Source of the DNA: Rusavskia elegans | Lineage: Eukaryota; Ascomycota; Lecanoromycetes; Teloschistales; Teloschistaceae | Length of the DNA: 64,000 bases | Direction of reading: 5' to 3' | Assembly: GCA_011316305.1 (NCBI GenBank) | Contig: SAUG01000040.1 | Span: 310,001-374,000, forward strand | Part shown: one piece after another, positions 24,413 through 34,942 of the stretch | Position numbering within the stretch: the first letter of the stretch is position 1 | How the letters are laid out: each line of letters opens with the position of its first letter | Program-made: the position numbers and the translations under genes | Notes under the pieces: model-generated | What the model was told of the DNA's origin: nothing | Databases searched by the model: none | What the model saw: only the letters and a program-made list of their open reading frames with translations

Positions 24413-26089
24413 ATGGTTGACGATGTGTTTCAACATCTAGAGGTGAGCTACGCCTCGCGCAAGCTCGACAATGACTGATGAAAGTCCACCCCATTGTAGA
24501 AAGAGTATTGCCCGCCCATCGACACAGCGCTATTCTACGCCATCGTTTCAGATCATGATCTTCTCGACAGTACATCTCTGAAGGAAGCGCGCAGAACGCT
24601 CGACATTCTAAAGGATGGCGCTGCGACGGACGGCGATGGCTCTTTCGATCCCTCAGGCAGTAGCCGCCCACCAGACCCAGAAGAATCATCAAGCTCGCAA
24701 GACTCCGCCGAAAGAGCACAATCATGGCACGGGGACCTGATATCTGAGAACACGGATTCAACAAGCGTCTCGCATGGTCTGCAGTCTTTGAGCCTAGAGA
24801 CCACTACCGGCGATCTAACGGGTGGTGATAATGGAGTGGCAAGCGCAGTCTCGACTGGAAACACGGAAGCACTATCAGCTGAAGAGAAAATAGCCATCTT
24901 GCATGAGATGTTCCCAACCATCAAGATCTTCGACGTATCGTACCATTTGAAGAAGAGTGGCATGGATTTTGGGAAGGCGGTAGAAGAACTCCTTAATCAG
25001 GCATTCCTAGAATCAGAAACCGGCGAAAGTGGGAATAGCAAGCATAGAAATGGTGTTGACGCTTTTGCAGAACACGATGCACGAGGCCGGAAATCGAAGG
25101 GCAAGCGTAGAAGACAGGGGCGCCGCACCAGCTCCACACCTGCGCCATCAGACACTCAGTCTACTTATTCTTCAGCTACATCTAGCCGTTGGGACCGCGC
25201 AAAAGAGGACGTCGATTTCCTAGCCCAGAGGACTTATATCGACATATCTACAATTCGCTCAATATATCATGCGTCTGGCGCATCCCTACCTACCTCCGTC
25301 GCCGCCTTGTGCTCTGCTTCCACATCTGACGCCAATCCTCACCTCGGATCGCTTGACTCGGAAACTCTCGCTGCCCACGTTGCTGAGCTGGCCCTCGATT
25401 TCCCCACCCTCCCCTATGGCACCGTGAAGGCCTTGATTCAGCTTACCCACCCGTCCACCGCTTCTGCCCATGAACTTGCGCGTGCTGCCTTGACATCTCC
25501 AATGTCGCAGTCGGAAAATCTGTTGCCCCAATACGCTCCTCGGCCACCTTCCCCTCCTACAGAGTTTACAGACCCCGCGCCCAGACCGCTAGCCATGGCA
25601 TTGGATACAGCTACCCGTCAGGCACATGCCTCCGCGGCTGCGCGCTCCTCTGCCTTTACGCAAGCAAGCGCCGCGTATCGCAAGTCAAAGTCCAAACCGT
25701 TGATGGGGGCTGCCGCAAGCTACTATAGCTCTGTTGGACGTGATGCATCAGCTTCGTTACGACGTTATGAAGCTGCTGCTGCAGATGCCCGGGTCGACAT
25801 GCGGTCTAAGGCCGGAGAGATTGATCTCCATGGCGTTACCGTCAAGGATGCTGTCCGGATATCTCAAGAAAAAGTAGAGAGATGGTGGGAAGCAGAAGGT
25901 CAAGAATGGGCCAGGTCAGGTAAGGCCATGGGTGGAAGAAGCCTGAGGATAGTGACTGGTGTGGGCCGGCACAGTGAGGGCGGTAAGGGAAAGCTGGGTC
26001 CGGCCGTCGGTTCTATGCTGTTGAGAGAAGGTTGGAAGGTGGAGATTGGGAATGGAGTTGTAACGGTGGTTGGCAAAGCAAGACGCTGA
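24413..26089 (+). CDS. CUE-DUF1771-SMR protein, Cue2-like
   Basis: Proposed exons are 24413-24442 and 24500-26089, giving 539 residues. After MVDDVFQHLE the reading continues KEYCPPIDTALFYAIVSD. A CUE domain lies at about residues 137-176 (AILHEMFPTIKIFDVSYHL), a basic tract follows, then a DUF1771 helix pair at about 381-447 and an SMR domain at about 450-538. The SMR domain shows the catalytic-type Asp-Leu-His motif (GEIDLHGVTVKDA) and ends in GVGRHSEGGKGKLGPAVGSM. Yeast Cue2 has this CUE plus SMR layout and cuts mRNA at collided ribosomes in no-go decay; orthology here is likely but not proven. The first exon is short, so the start is the weakest part of the model. Confidence 0.87.
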
Positions 26090-26452
26090 GGCTGACGTGG
26101 ATCATTTTTGTGAAATTGTCTACCATCTGGATATCCATGTCTGCGAGTCGTCGTCCCGACGTTTTGGAAGTCGTTGTCTAGAGGCATTGGATACCAGGAC
26201 AACGAGCATTGACTAGATCTAGTAACAAAAGAATCTTGATCGACCGAGTCTTTACAGATAAATGTAACGCTGTCTGTCTCTTGTATGTAAGCTTTGAAGT
26301 GGTACGCTTACGTACCTCATACCCCGGGCAGGCTTGGCAGGTCTTTCAGCCTCACCACCAGTTGTCTTCCGTCTACCAACTACCTCTCCGAAATAAAGTC
26401 ACTTCTCTCTCGCGTATTCCAACTCACTTTCTCCTGATTTCCCTCAGAAAAG
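26090..26452. other. Intergenic, 0.36 kb
   Basis: Holds the 3' flank of the CUE/SMR gene and the promoter of the SYLF-SH3 gene. I see no gene in it. Confidence 0.4.
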
Positions 26453-27853
26453 ATGCCACTTGGTATCAATAATCCCTTCCCAACATCTCTCAACAGCGAA
26501 TGCAAGAAAGCTGGCAAGGCAGAGACCCCCATGAAGTATTCCCACTGCATCCCAAATCGCTGACAGTGAGCACAGGTACTCGCATCTTTTGTGGATCCCC
26601 GGCAAGCATTCGGTCCTGACAAAGTCATCCCACCTCAAGTTCTCGCCAATGCAAAAGTGCGACCCTCCTGTTTCCCCGGCCTTGCACCGTTTGCTGACTT
26701 CCAACCAGGGTCTAGCCGTCCTCACCGTCTTCAAAGCTGGTTTCCTCGGCACCGCAAGGTTCGGCTCCGGCATCGTTGTCGCGCGGTTGGCAGATGGCAC
26801 CTGGTCAGCTCCATCGGCTCTGGCAACAGGAGGAGGCGGCTTCGGCGGCCAGATAGGCTTCGAGCTTACCGATTTCGTCTTCATCCTCAACAATGCCGCT
26901 GCAGTCCGTACATTTTCACAACAAGGATCACTCACACTCGGTGGGAATGTATCCATCGCAGCCGGCCCAGTGGGTCGCAACGCCGAAGCTGCAGGAGCAG
27001 CGAGCTTGAAAGGGGTTGCTGGGGTGTTCGCCTACTCGAAAACGAAAGGCTTATTCGCGGGCGTTAGTCTGGAAGGGAGTGTGCTCATAGAACGACGAGA
27101 CGCCAATGAGAAGCTTTACAACAGCAGGATCACGGCGAAGCAGTTGCTTGCAGGCGGAGTGCGACCTCCACCGTCCGCAGAACCACTGATGCGCGTCCTG
27201 AACTCCAGAGTCTTCGCTGGCGTTGCCAGTCAACAAACAGATGCTATGTACAACGACGTTCCGATATACGACGAAAGCCACGACAACGTTGTATGGGACG
27301 GGCGAACCGGCTCAGGCTTGAACGAAGGCGTACGAACCAATCGGACGGGGTCTGTAGCCGGTGACGATTACGAATACCGAGACAGACCACAGAGAGCAAG
27401 TACCTGGACCGATGATGTGTACGATCGACAGCCAAGCGGCACCGCACCAAACCGAACTCCCAGCACCCGCGCCAACCCCAACGAGACCTTTGACACGATG
27501 GGATCAGGAAGACGGAGTACCATTGGGGACGACTACTCGTTCAGCGACTCCAAACCGACAAGACCGACAGCCCCCAAGCCCAAGTTCACGCCCAAACCTA
27601 CTGCATCTCAGCTCCAGAAGGACCAGGCCATTGCACTATACACGTTCGATGCAGATCAACCGGGTGATCTGGGTTTCAAGAAAGGCGAGGTCATCACCAT
27701 CACGAAGCGGACAGAGAACCCGACCGATTGGTGGACGGGCAGGATCGGGGACAGGACCGGAGTTTTCCCAAGGTGAGCATCATCCAGTGCTACTCCAATA
27801 ATGTAGCAACAGGCTAATCATGCCTGGGCAGTAATTACGTTGATACCACATGA
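26453..27853 (+). CDS. YSC84: SYLF-SH3 actin-patch protein, Ysc84/Lsb3-like
   Basis: Proposed exons are 26453-26518, 26576-26656, 26709-27772 and 27832-27853, giving 410 residues. The N-terminus MPLGINNPFPTSLNSECKKA continues as VLASFVDPRQAFGPDKVIPP and then GLAVLTVFKAGFLGTARFGS, the lipid-binding SYLF domain (about residues 1-210). A Pro/Thr/Asp-rich linker follows, then an SH3 domain at about 350-408 (ALYTFDADQPGDLGFKKGE, then WWTGRIGDRTGVFPSNYVD). The last residues of SH3 (SNYVDTT) come from a 22-nt final exon. Yeast Ysc84 and Lsb3 bind membranes and actin and act at endocytic patches. The first intron must start with GC instead of GT for the frame to join. Confidence 0.92.
26519..26575 (+). 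other. Candidate GC-AG intron in the SYLF-SH3 gene
   Basis: The upstream exon ends AAG and the intron would begin GCAGAG and end CACAG. No GT donor nearby keeps both the conserved N-terminus and the VLASFVDP continuation in frame. Confidence 0.65.
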
Positions 27854-29229
27854 TGAACTTTCCAACAGGATTTTCCGAACCGAAAAGGGGAAGGAAATCC
27901 AAAAAGGTATGCCTTGCTTTGCTGTAGCAAGCGACGGCGTTCGGATTGATGATCATGCCATGTAGATAATATCCTGCAATGTATTCATTTGATTATCAAG
28001 GCTTGGTCTCTGTCCTATTCAATTTTTTATACATTGCCCTACTCCCATACATTCCCAATCGATCTCCACCATATATCTCCTCCCCACTCGCCGTCGAACT
28101 CTTCCTCAAAAGCCGACTCAATCGACTATTCCCCGACGCCGTCGACCAGATGCTGCTTCTCCTCCTCCATCCTCCGTTACTGTTGCTGCCATCGGCAGTC
28201 ACGGAGTGCTTTCTCCACGACGGATAGCCTGACATCCCCATAATCAGTACACAATACCGCAGAAGAGTATATACTACGTTGGGGGAGTATCGAAATGCGA
28301 CAGAGGAGTTTCTCAAAGCCAGGGTGGGTAGATGCCTAGACCATACCAGCTGCGTCGACCGAATTTTTCCGCAGATTACCTGCGCCGCCTCGGCCGTAGC
28401 TGATGGTGCGTTCGGTGATGGAGTCGTTTGTGGGAGGGGACATGGTTATTTATTGGTTTTAAGTGTTTTGATGGTGTAGGTATGACTTTTGGCCCAAGGC
28501 TTAGATGAGTCGTGACTTGGGATATGTATATGTTTTTGTATACACACACTGTGGAACACGAAATCGAGGGGGGATCTGTAAGTTTTTTTTATACCTTTTA
28601 CATACGACCGGATAACGCTAATTTGGCATACCATCAGCATCATCATCATGTAAGAATCAATCCCTCGCATGCATTTCGTCCGTGCGAAAAAGATAAGCTT
28701 CCGTAATCACATTGGATGAATGTTGCACGATGATGTACCTCCTCCGCATGGATCGGTTGCTTTCCCCACGGGGATTAGGGTGGTTCCGCGGTGGCGATCT
28801 GGTGCGGCTAGCCTACCAGTAGGTGAAAGCTTATCTGGATGAGAGGTCTCGTGCCCCCTTGTGCTTGAGATCTGAGGGGGTTTGCATGCGGGTTGATGAT
28901 GTCGTTGCGATGGGGTACAGATGTGTTGGTACGTCATTTTGAGTGGAGTGGAGTGGCGCTATGGGGATAGGTCGGTACCTTAGGATGGGAGAGTTGATGG
29001 CTTTGTTGTTGGTGTACGCAAGGTGGAGGTCAGTAGTCAGTGATGCTGTTTGCGTATTGTGGCTGCTTGTTCTAATTCTCCATAGTCTCGTCTCCAGTCG
29101 TCTATCGTTTGGGTCTTCATCAGCATCTCTTCATCAGGCATTTCGTCTCCAAGTCCAGCACCCCGGAACCGAATAATCTCCTCTCACCACCCGACCCCCG
29201 GAGGAAGATTAAGCGGCAGTCCTGCTCCT
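27854..29229. other. Intergenic, 1.4 kb between convergent genes
   Basis: Overlapping frames of up to about 100 codons appear on both strands near 27980-28320, but none shows a domain, a signal peptide or an exon chain. A short ATC/CAT-rich run occurs near 28636-28650. I find no gene. Confidence 0.4.
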
Positions 29230-30101
29230 TCATGCTCTGCTGGGTTTCTCGTAACCTTGCGCCTCCAAAGTCTTCGTCGCTGTCTGCCTCAACTGCGTCC
29301 TCTCCTCTTTCGTCAAGGGTTTGTCATCGTTCCCTCGACGTTGTCTAGCCTCTGCCGTCTCCTCCATCGACGCGTTCTCGTTGTCGCCGTCAACGAAGCG
29401 GTAGGAGCGGAACTCGGTGTTCTCCCATCCGGTACCTGCGCTACCTAAGTAGTTTTTGTGAGTACTTTTGAAAACGAATGTTTCCTGTTGCATGGGGGGG
29501 AGGGGAGGTTTTCCATTACCTTGGATTTTGTCGCATCCAGCCCAATCTTCGGTCAAATAATGCAACAGTCCACCATGGGTGACCACTACGATCGCCTTCT
29601 CGTCCCTCGTCTTCAGCCACTGTCTTGCGTCGCGACATCTCCTCTCGATAGCTTCCTGCTCAGGCGCCCATTTACCTGTTTTGCTATCCCAGTCTTCGGA
29701 CAGTAAACTGAGATCGACAGGCTTGTTCTTGAACTTTTCCTTCAAGATAGCAACATTGCTGCCAGTATCACAAGGCAAGTCACTGGTCTCTTGTACTTCG
29801 GGAAGAGCAATACATTGAATGCCACGGGAAATTTCGGGGTCGAAGGCGAGAAGTGTGGTCTGAATGGTGCGTTGGAGAGGAGAGCAGACTAGGAGATCGA
29901 CGGATTCGTGATATGGGAATTTGGATTGGAGCTCGAGACATTGGCTTTCGCCATGTGGTGTCAATGCGGGATCATGCATGCCATGATTCAATACCGTGAG
30001 GTTGTGGACCGCCTTGCTTCTCATGAGCTCACTCAAGAGATGACCGAGTTGGAGTCATGATATACCTGGGCATGGCGTATGAGGTGTAGAAGAGGCGCCA
30101 T
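29230..30101 (-). CDS. Histidine phosphatase (phosphoglycerate mutase-like) family protein
   Basis: Proposed exons (complement) are 30066-30101 and 29230-30012, giving 272 residues. Exon 1 encodes MAPLLHLIRHAQ, whose RHA tripeptide is the variant phosphohistidine motif of the family; exon 2 continues AVHNLTVLNHGMHDPALTPHG. VDLLVCSPLQRTIQTTLLAF supplies the conserved Ser-Pro-x-x-Arg, and AIVVVTHGGLLHYL the second catalytic His. The C-terminus (GTGWENTEFRSYRF, then a charged tail ending YEKPSRA) resembles uncharacterised fungal cytosolic members of the family. Substrate is unknown. The intron is 53 bp. Confidence 0.88.
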
Positions 30102-30437
30102 GTTGTGAGCGGTGGTAAGTTTGGTCTTGGACGAGGTACTTTTCAGGTGGTCAAAGAAAAGCGCAGTTGTGAGATATCAACCAAACATGTATATGCTGGA
30201 AGTCTGCGTTGAAGGGCTTATTTATATTTCTTGGAATCCTCTAGTGACGTCGGTGTTGTTCATTGATAGCTATGGTGACTGGTTTGCGTGTGTTGTGACC
30301 CTGACGACAATTGAAGTTTTGGTATACTTGTCAATAATCTTCAAATAATATTGCCAGGGTCCGATGTCCCACGCTGCAGACCCCCACTGCGGGCCGTCAG
30401 CCGCCCCGTGCGATGCCGCGTTGCGTCACGTCTACTA
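30102..30437. other. Left flank of the transposon
   Basis: Upstream region of the histidine phosphatase gene. The last 80 bases (about 30357-30437) are strikingly GC-rich and stop abruptly at the TA that borders the AT-rich element. A 78-codon plus-strand frame (30112-30348) has no recognisable content. Confidence 0.4.
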
Positions 30438-30536
30438 CCCCAGATTCGATAATTAGTGATAAAAACGTGATTTTCCCCGCACTACCTACTAAAATTTTAG
30501 CGTAATTTAATAAGACCTCTATTACCTATATTTTAA
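30438..30536 (+). repeat. Left terminal inverted repeat
   Basis: Begins CCCCAGATTCGATAATTAGT and matches the reverse complement of 34757-34855 over 99 bases with five differences that I can see, all transitions. Homology ends after TATATTTTAA. Confidence 0.92.
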
Positions 30537-31169
30537 TTTCTACTATTATATTAATATCGATTAGGTATATTTAAAGCGGTAATTCTAAAACTACTATTTA
30601 TTTATTATTCTATAATTTATAGTAGAGCTAATAAAATAGAATTTAAATTAGAATTTACTACTACCGGTAGCTACTATATATATAACTATATTTTATTTTT
30701 CTTTCGTCTATTACTAACTCGATTATACTATATAATAAAAGTAGAAAAACGACTATTACTAGTATAAAAGATCTATATTATATAACTTTTTATTAATAGT
30801 ATTCGCCTAGATAAAATTACTATAATAGAAGACTATAGTATTATAATAATCTATCGTATTAAATTTAACTTTATTATATTCGGTAGTTATTAGGCTTTTT
30901 AAAAAAAAAGGCGAAGTTATTATATAAAGTTTATAGATACTATAAAAAAGAAGTTAAAAAAGTACCTAAAATAGAACCCGGATCTATATTTAAATAAAAT
31001 ATAGAAATCTCGTTTTAACTAGTATAATATAGTAATTAGCGCTAACCGGATCTATAAAGTATTAAAAAAAATAAAAATTAATAGAAAATCTTTATAATAA
31101 AAAGCTAAAAAATAATTAAAATTCTTTTATAATTATTATACCTTCGAGATTAGTTACTATAGCTATAAA

Positions 31170-31725
31170 TAGTTTATATACTTCGATAAAAGCGTAGATA
31201 ATAAATATATAATTTATTATAAACGATAATAGTTTAAATTTAATATTAAATTAATATTCCGGATTCTTTTTTATTATTTATAGTATTATAGTATTCTTTC
31301 CGCCTATTATTTAGATAGCTTCTTTATATATACGATCTATAAAGGTTCGATTAAAAACTACTATTTTAAATAGTTTCTAGAATAATAGGTTTTTTTATTA
31401 TATAATTTCTATCCGAATCCGAAATCTATAATTATTTTAGATAACTATTTAATATATAAAAATAGAAGAATTAAAAAACTTTATAGTTATTTTAAAATAA
31501 GGATTTAATATCTTCTATTCTATTTACCTGACTATAATCCGATCGAAAAGTTCTTTTTAATTTTAAAAATCTAAATAAAAAGATACTATAGATTTTTAGA
31601 AATAGTATTATTTTATAAATTTATAGAAGTAGATATCGAATTTTATAATAGCGTTTCTAAAATTTAAAGCTACTTTATTTATTCCGGATATCTAAAACTA
31701 GTCGACGGCGAAATAATAGATTAGA
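31170..31725 (+). pseudogene. Dead Tc1-type transposase (DD34E)
   Basis: One plus-strand frame is readable through many TAA/TAG stops. It shows FDKSVDN (first Asp, codon at 31185), then IIILDNYLIYKN (second Asp, codon at 31440), then LPDYNPIEKFF (Glu, codon at 31545). The last two acidic residues are separated by 34 residues, giving the DD34E spacing of Tc1. A degraded form of the C-terminal 'HFRHAG'-like ending appears near 31670. The stops fall where Gln or Trp codons would mutate by C-to-T or G-to-A change, so the break-up is explained by RIP. The true N-terminus probably lies upstream, nearer 30700, but cannot be recognised. Confidence 0.82.
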
Positions 31726-31827
31726 ATTATCTAGGTAATTCGGACGTTAATTAGAACGATTAGGTATAAAATAATAATAAAAAAAAAAAAGAAGTAAAAA
31801 TTTAGATTAAAGATATTAGTATTAAAA

Positions 31828-32351
31828 CTATTAAACCTTCCGGGCGTAATATTATAATCTTTAAAATAATTTACTATTACTTTAAATATCGTTCGATTTC
31901 TATAATTTTTAAACCGATCGATTATATTTTATCTAATTTAAAATTTATTTTATAATATAATTAATTTAATTAGAATAATTAATTTATTATTTAGGATATA
32001 AAATTTTATCTATTTTAATAGTTTAAAATTCTATAGCGATTCCGTTCCGAATTAATATAGCCGGACGCCGGCTTAGCGTTTCTAATTAGCTATAGTTCCG
32101 CGAAAGATATTATAATAGATACCGGATACTAATATAAAGCTTTATATAAAATCTAATTATTAAAAGCGCTATATTATATCTAAATTTCTTTAATAGCTAT
32201 ATATTACTTTAATTAAATTGAAATATAATATAATATTTTAGAACTTATTATACGCTATCTATAGAATTAAAAATTAGTAAAATCGAGCGAAATTTAAATA
32301 TATAATAAATTAATAAAAGAATTAGAATATTACGTCCGGCAGGTTTAGTAG
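31828..32351. repeat. Internal inverted-repeat pair inside the transposon
   Basis: The stretch from 31828 (CTATTAAACCTTCCGGGCGT) is similar to the reverse complement of the stretch ending at 32351 (CTACTAAACCTGCCGGACGT) for about 80 bases, with many transitions. The arms are about 31828-31910 and 32269-32351. The outside flanks both read TTAAA. It may be a nested small element or a structural feature; RIP damage prevents a firm decision. Confidence 0.55.
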
Positions 32352-32819
32352 TTAAATTTTATATTTTAAAGATTTCTCTCTCTAATCTTTAACGAGATTC
32401 TAATTTTTAATAACTTCTACTAAATTAAATATTTTATAATTTTAACGAAAATATTCGGAGTTAATAAAATTATATTTAAAAGGTCTATATCTAAAAATTT
32501 AGATTTAAGAATATCTAGTATTTCGAAGTAATATATAGGAAATTATAGATCTATAAATAATATTCGCTTCGATTATAGAAAATATCCTACTACTAAAAAT
32601 TATTAGAAAAACCTTTTATATTAAAGATTATAGGATATTTAGTTTAGTTCCGTATATATAATACTAGTAATATTATTAACTATTTTATATTTAATTAATT
32701 TATAAATTACTATTAATTATATATATAGTAAAATTATAAAAATTCCAATAATATATCTATTATATATCTTTATAATTACTTTCTAATATTTCTAATATTT
32801 TACGTTTATATATAAACTT

Positions 32820-33920
32820 TAGCAGAGTATACTATAATATTAATAAACGTACTAAATTAATTACTTTATAGAAATTATTTTTTCTAGTCTTTAATTTTAT
32901 CGCGGAAGCAACTATTAAGATTTTTTCCTATTTTTATTTTCTTTTAATTCTTCTAGCCGAGCTTATATATCTATTTAAAACTAAAGCTTACGGTATTATA
33001 TTTTTTAAATATTATTTTAAAATTATTATATTTAGTAGAATTATTTTTAATTTACTATATAAAATATTCGGCGCGTAAATATTTTTAGTTACCGGAAATT
33101 TAAATAGAGCTATTAAATACCAGAGAATCCTCTTTTTTAAACTTTTTAATTATTTTTTTAGTAGTAGAAAGCTAAAAAACAGGCCTCGTATATAGTAGAA
33201 AGCTAAATTCTAGGTTACTATTTCTCTAATAGTATCTAAAAAACTAAAAGATTTTTCTAATATCTTTAAACTATTATATAAAACTCTACTATAGAAAAAG
33301 AATAGTAGTTTAATAAATAATTATAGTAGGCGTTTATTAAATAGGAGTATCGCTCGCTTTCTTTTTCTTTTTTAAATTTTCTACTATTTAAATACCTTTT
33401 ATATAAAAAGTAATAAACTAGTTTCTAATCTTTTCCGGTAAATATATTATATTAATATCTACGTATTTTACTTCTTTTTAAATAGCTAGATTTATTATTT
33501 TATTCTAGGTAGTAATTTAGTATAGAATAAAAGGATAATAGGTCTTTTTACCGACCGGCTACTAGTAACTATATTTATTTTCGTCTAAATATCTAATTCT
33601 ATTATATCGTTTAATTCGGATAAAATTATATCTAAATTATTTATAGATTTTCTTTATTTTATAGTAATAGGCGGCTTTTAGCTTCTACTTTTTAATTATT
33701 ATCTCCTTTTTTTTTTTTAATAGTCTCTAAAAATAATAAGGAATCGGAATCTATATAGAAAATATTAAAACTAGAATTAATTAATATAAAATCTTTAAAA
33801 TTATTTATATCTATATTAAAAGACGTTTTATATTTTTTACTTTTATTTTTATTTAAAAAATTCTTCCTAGTTTTACTAGTTAAAATAGATTTATATTTCT
33901 ACTAGATATAAACGTTAATA
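32820..33920 (-). pseudogene. Second degenerate reading frame in the transposon, unknown product
   Basis: On the minus strand from about 33920 to 33360, and in a shifted frame down to about 32820, long stretches read as protein with stops only of the TAA/TAG kind expected from RIP of Gln or Trp codons. A sample is KLKAAYYYKIKKIYK near 33690. Lys, Ile, Tyr and Asn dominate, which is partly an artefact of AT bias. I do not recognise a domain. It may be a cargo gene, a second transposon gene or chance. Confidence 0.3.
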
Positions 33921-34756
33921 CTCTTTTTCTTTTTATTATTAATCTAGTATTAAGCAATTTTATTAATTTTTAACTATTAGCTTAAATCTTTATACTAATA
34001 ATAAATATTCTATACTTTAGCTATTAAAGATTATATAAATATAAAGGATTTTATAAAAAAGAAATCTTCTATAATCTAATACTTTTAGTTAATCTTTTTA
34101 ATAATTTTACTAATAAAGATATCGAAGCTAAAAAATTTAAATATATCAGAATCTTTAAAAATAGTATTAGCCGGAGTATTTTTTTTTTAGTAAATATACT
34201 AGTTTATAATATAGACTGCTAATAGAAGTAGTTAAATTTTATTATTTTAACTACTTCCGGTCTATATTTTATTACTAATAAGGTTTTTTAAAATATTAGT
34301 ATAAATACGCGTAAAATTCGATAGCTATTAAATCTTTTTTATAGGTTTTTCTTTAATAAATTTTTTTTTAGTAGCGGTAATAATTTCTATAACTTCTTTT
34401 TTAGAAACTATTTTAATAATAGTATTTTTTTTAATAATAGTTTTTTTAGTAGTTTTTTTTTTAGTAATTTACTATTTAGTAGCTTTAGTAGCGGCTTTTT
34501 TTTTAATATTTTTTTTTTTAATTATTTTCTTTTTTAGTATATTTATCTACTATTTCGATAATTTCGGAAGTATTTTTATAATAGAAATAGAATTAGAAGG
34601 ATATTTTTAAAGAGTTCCGGTAGTTCTAGTAATAGTATTATTATCTAAATTTTAGATAGCGTATAAAAAAGCTATATTTAGTATAAAAGGGAAGTATAAA
34701 TAGCTTTAATTTAACCCGATTAAATAGGTTAAATAACTTTAAGGGTAGTAGTAAGG

Positions 34757-34855
34757 TTAAAATATAGGTAGTAGAGGTCTTATTAAATTACGCCAAAATT
34801 TTAGTGGGTAGTACGGGGAAAATCACGTTTTTATTACTAATTATCGAATCTGGGG
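34757..34855 (-). repeat. Right terminal inverted repeat
   Basis: Inverted partner of 30438-30536. The outer end reads ...CGAATCTGGGG followed by TA. Confidence 0.92.
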
Positions 34856-34942
34856 TATTCCATGCTCGTCAAGGACGGACTGCTTAAAGATCTACAGCAG
34901 AAGATGTGCTTGGTGATGGACTGATAGCATCTAAGCTATCGG

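Larger units (their letters stand above)
30438..34855 (+). mobile_element. RIP-mutated Tc1/mariner-type DNA transposon, about 4.4 kb
   Basis: The element is bounded by 99-bp terminal inverted repeats starting CCCCAGATTCG and flanked on each side by TA (30436-30437 and 34856-34857), the target duplication of Tc1/mariner elements. Inside, base composition collapses to A and T. CA and TG dinucleotides are almost gone while CG survives, which is the pattern expected if RIP converts CpA to TpA. A dead DD34E transposase lies in the left third. The element is about twice the usual size, and the remaining 3 kb is not explained by the transposase. Sequence composition returns to normal exactly at both ends. 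Confidence 0.88.
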
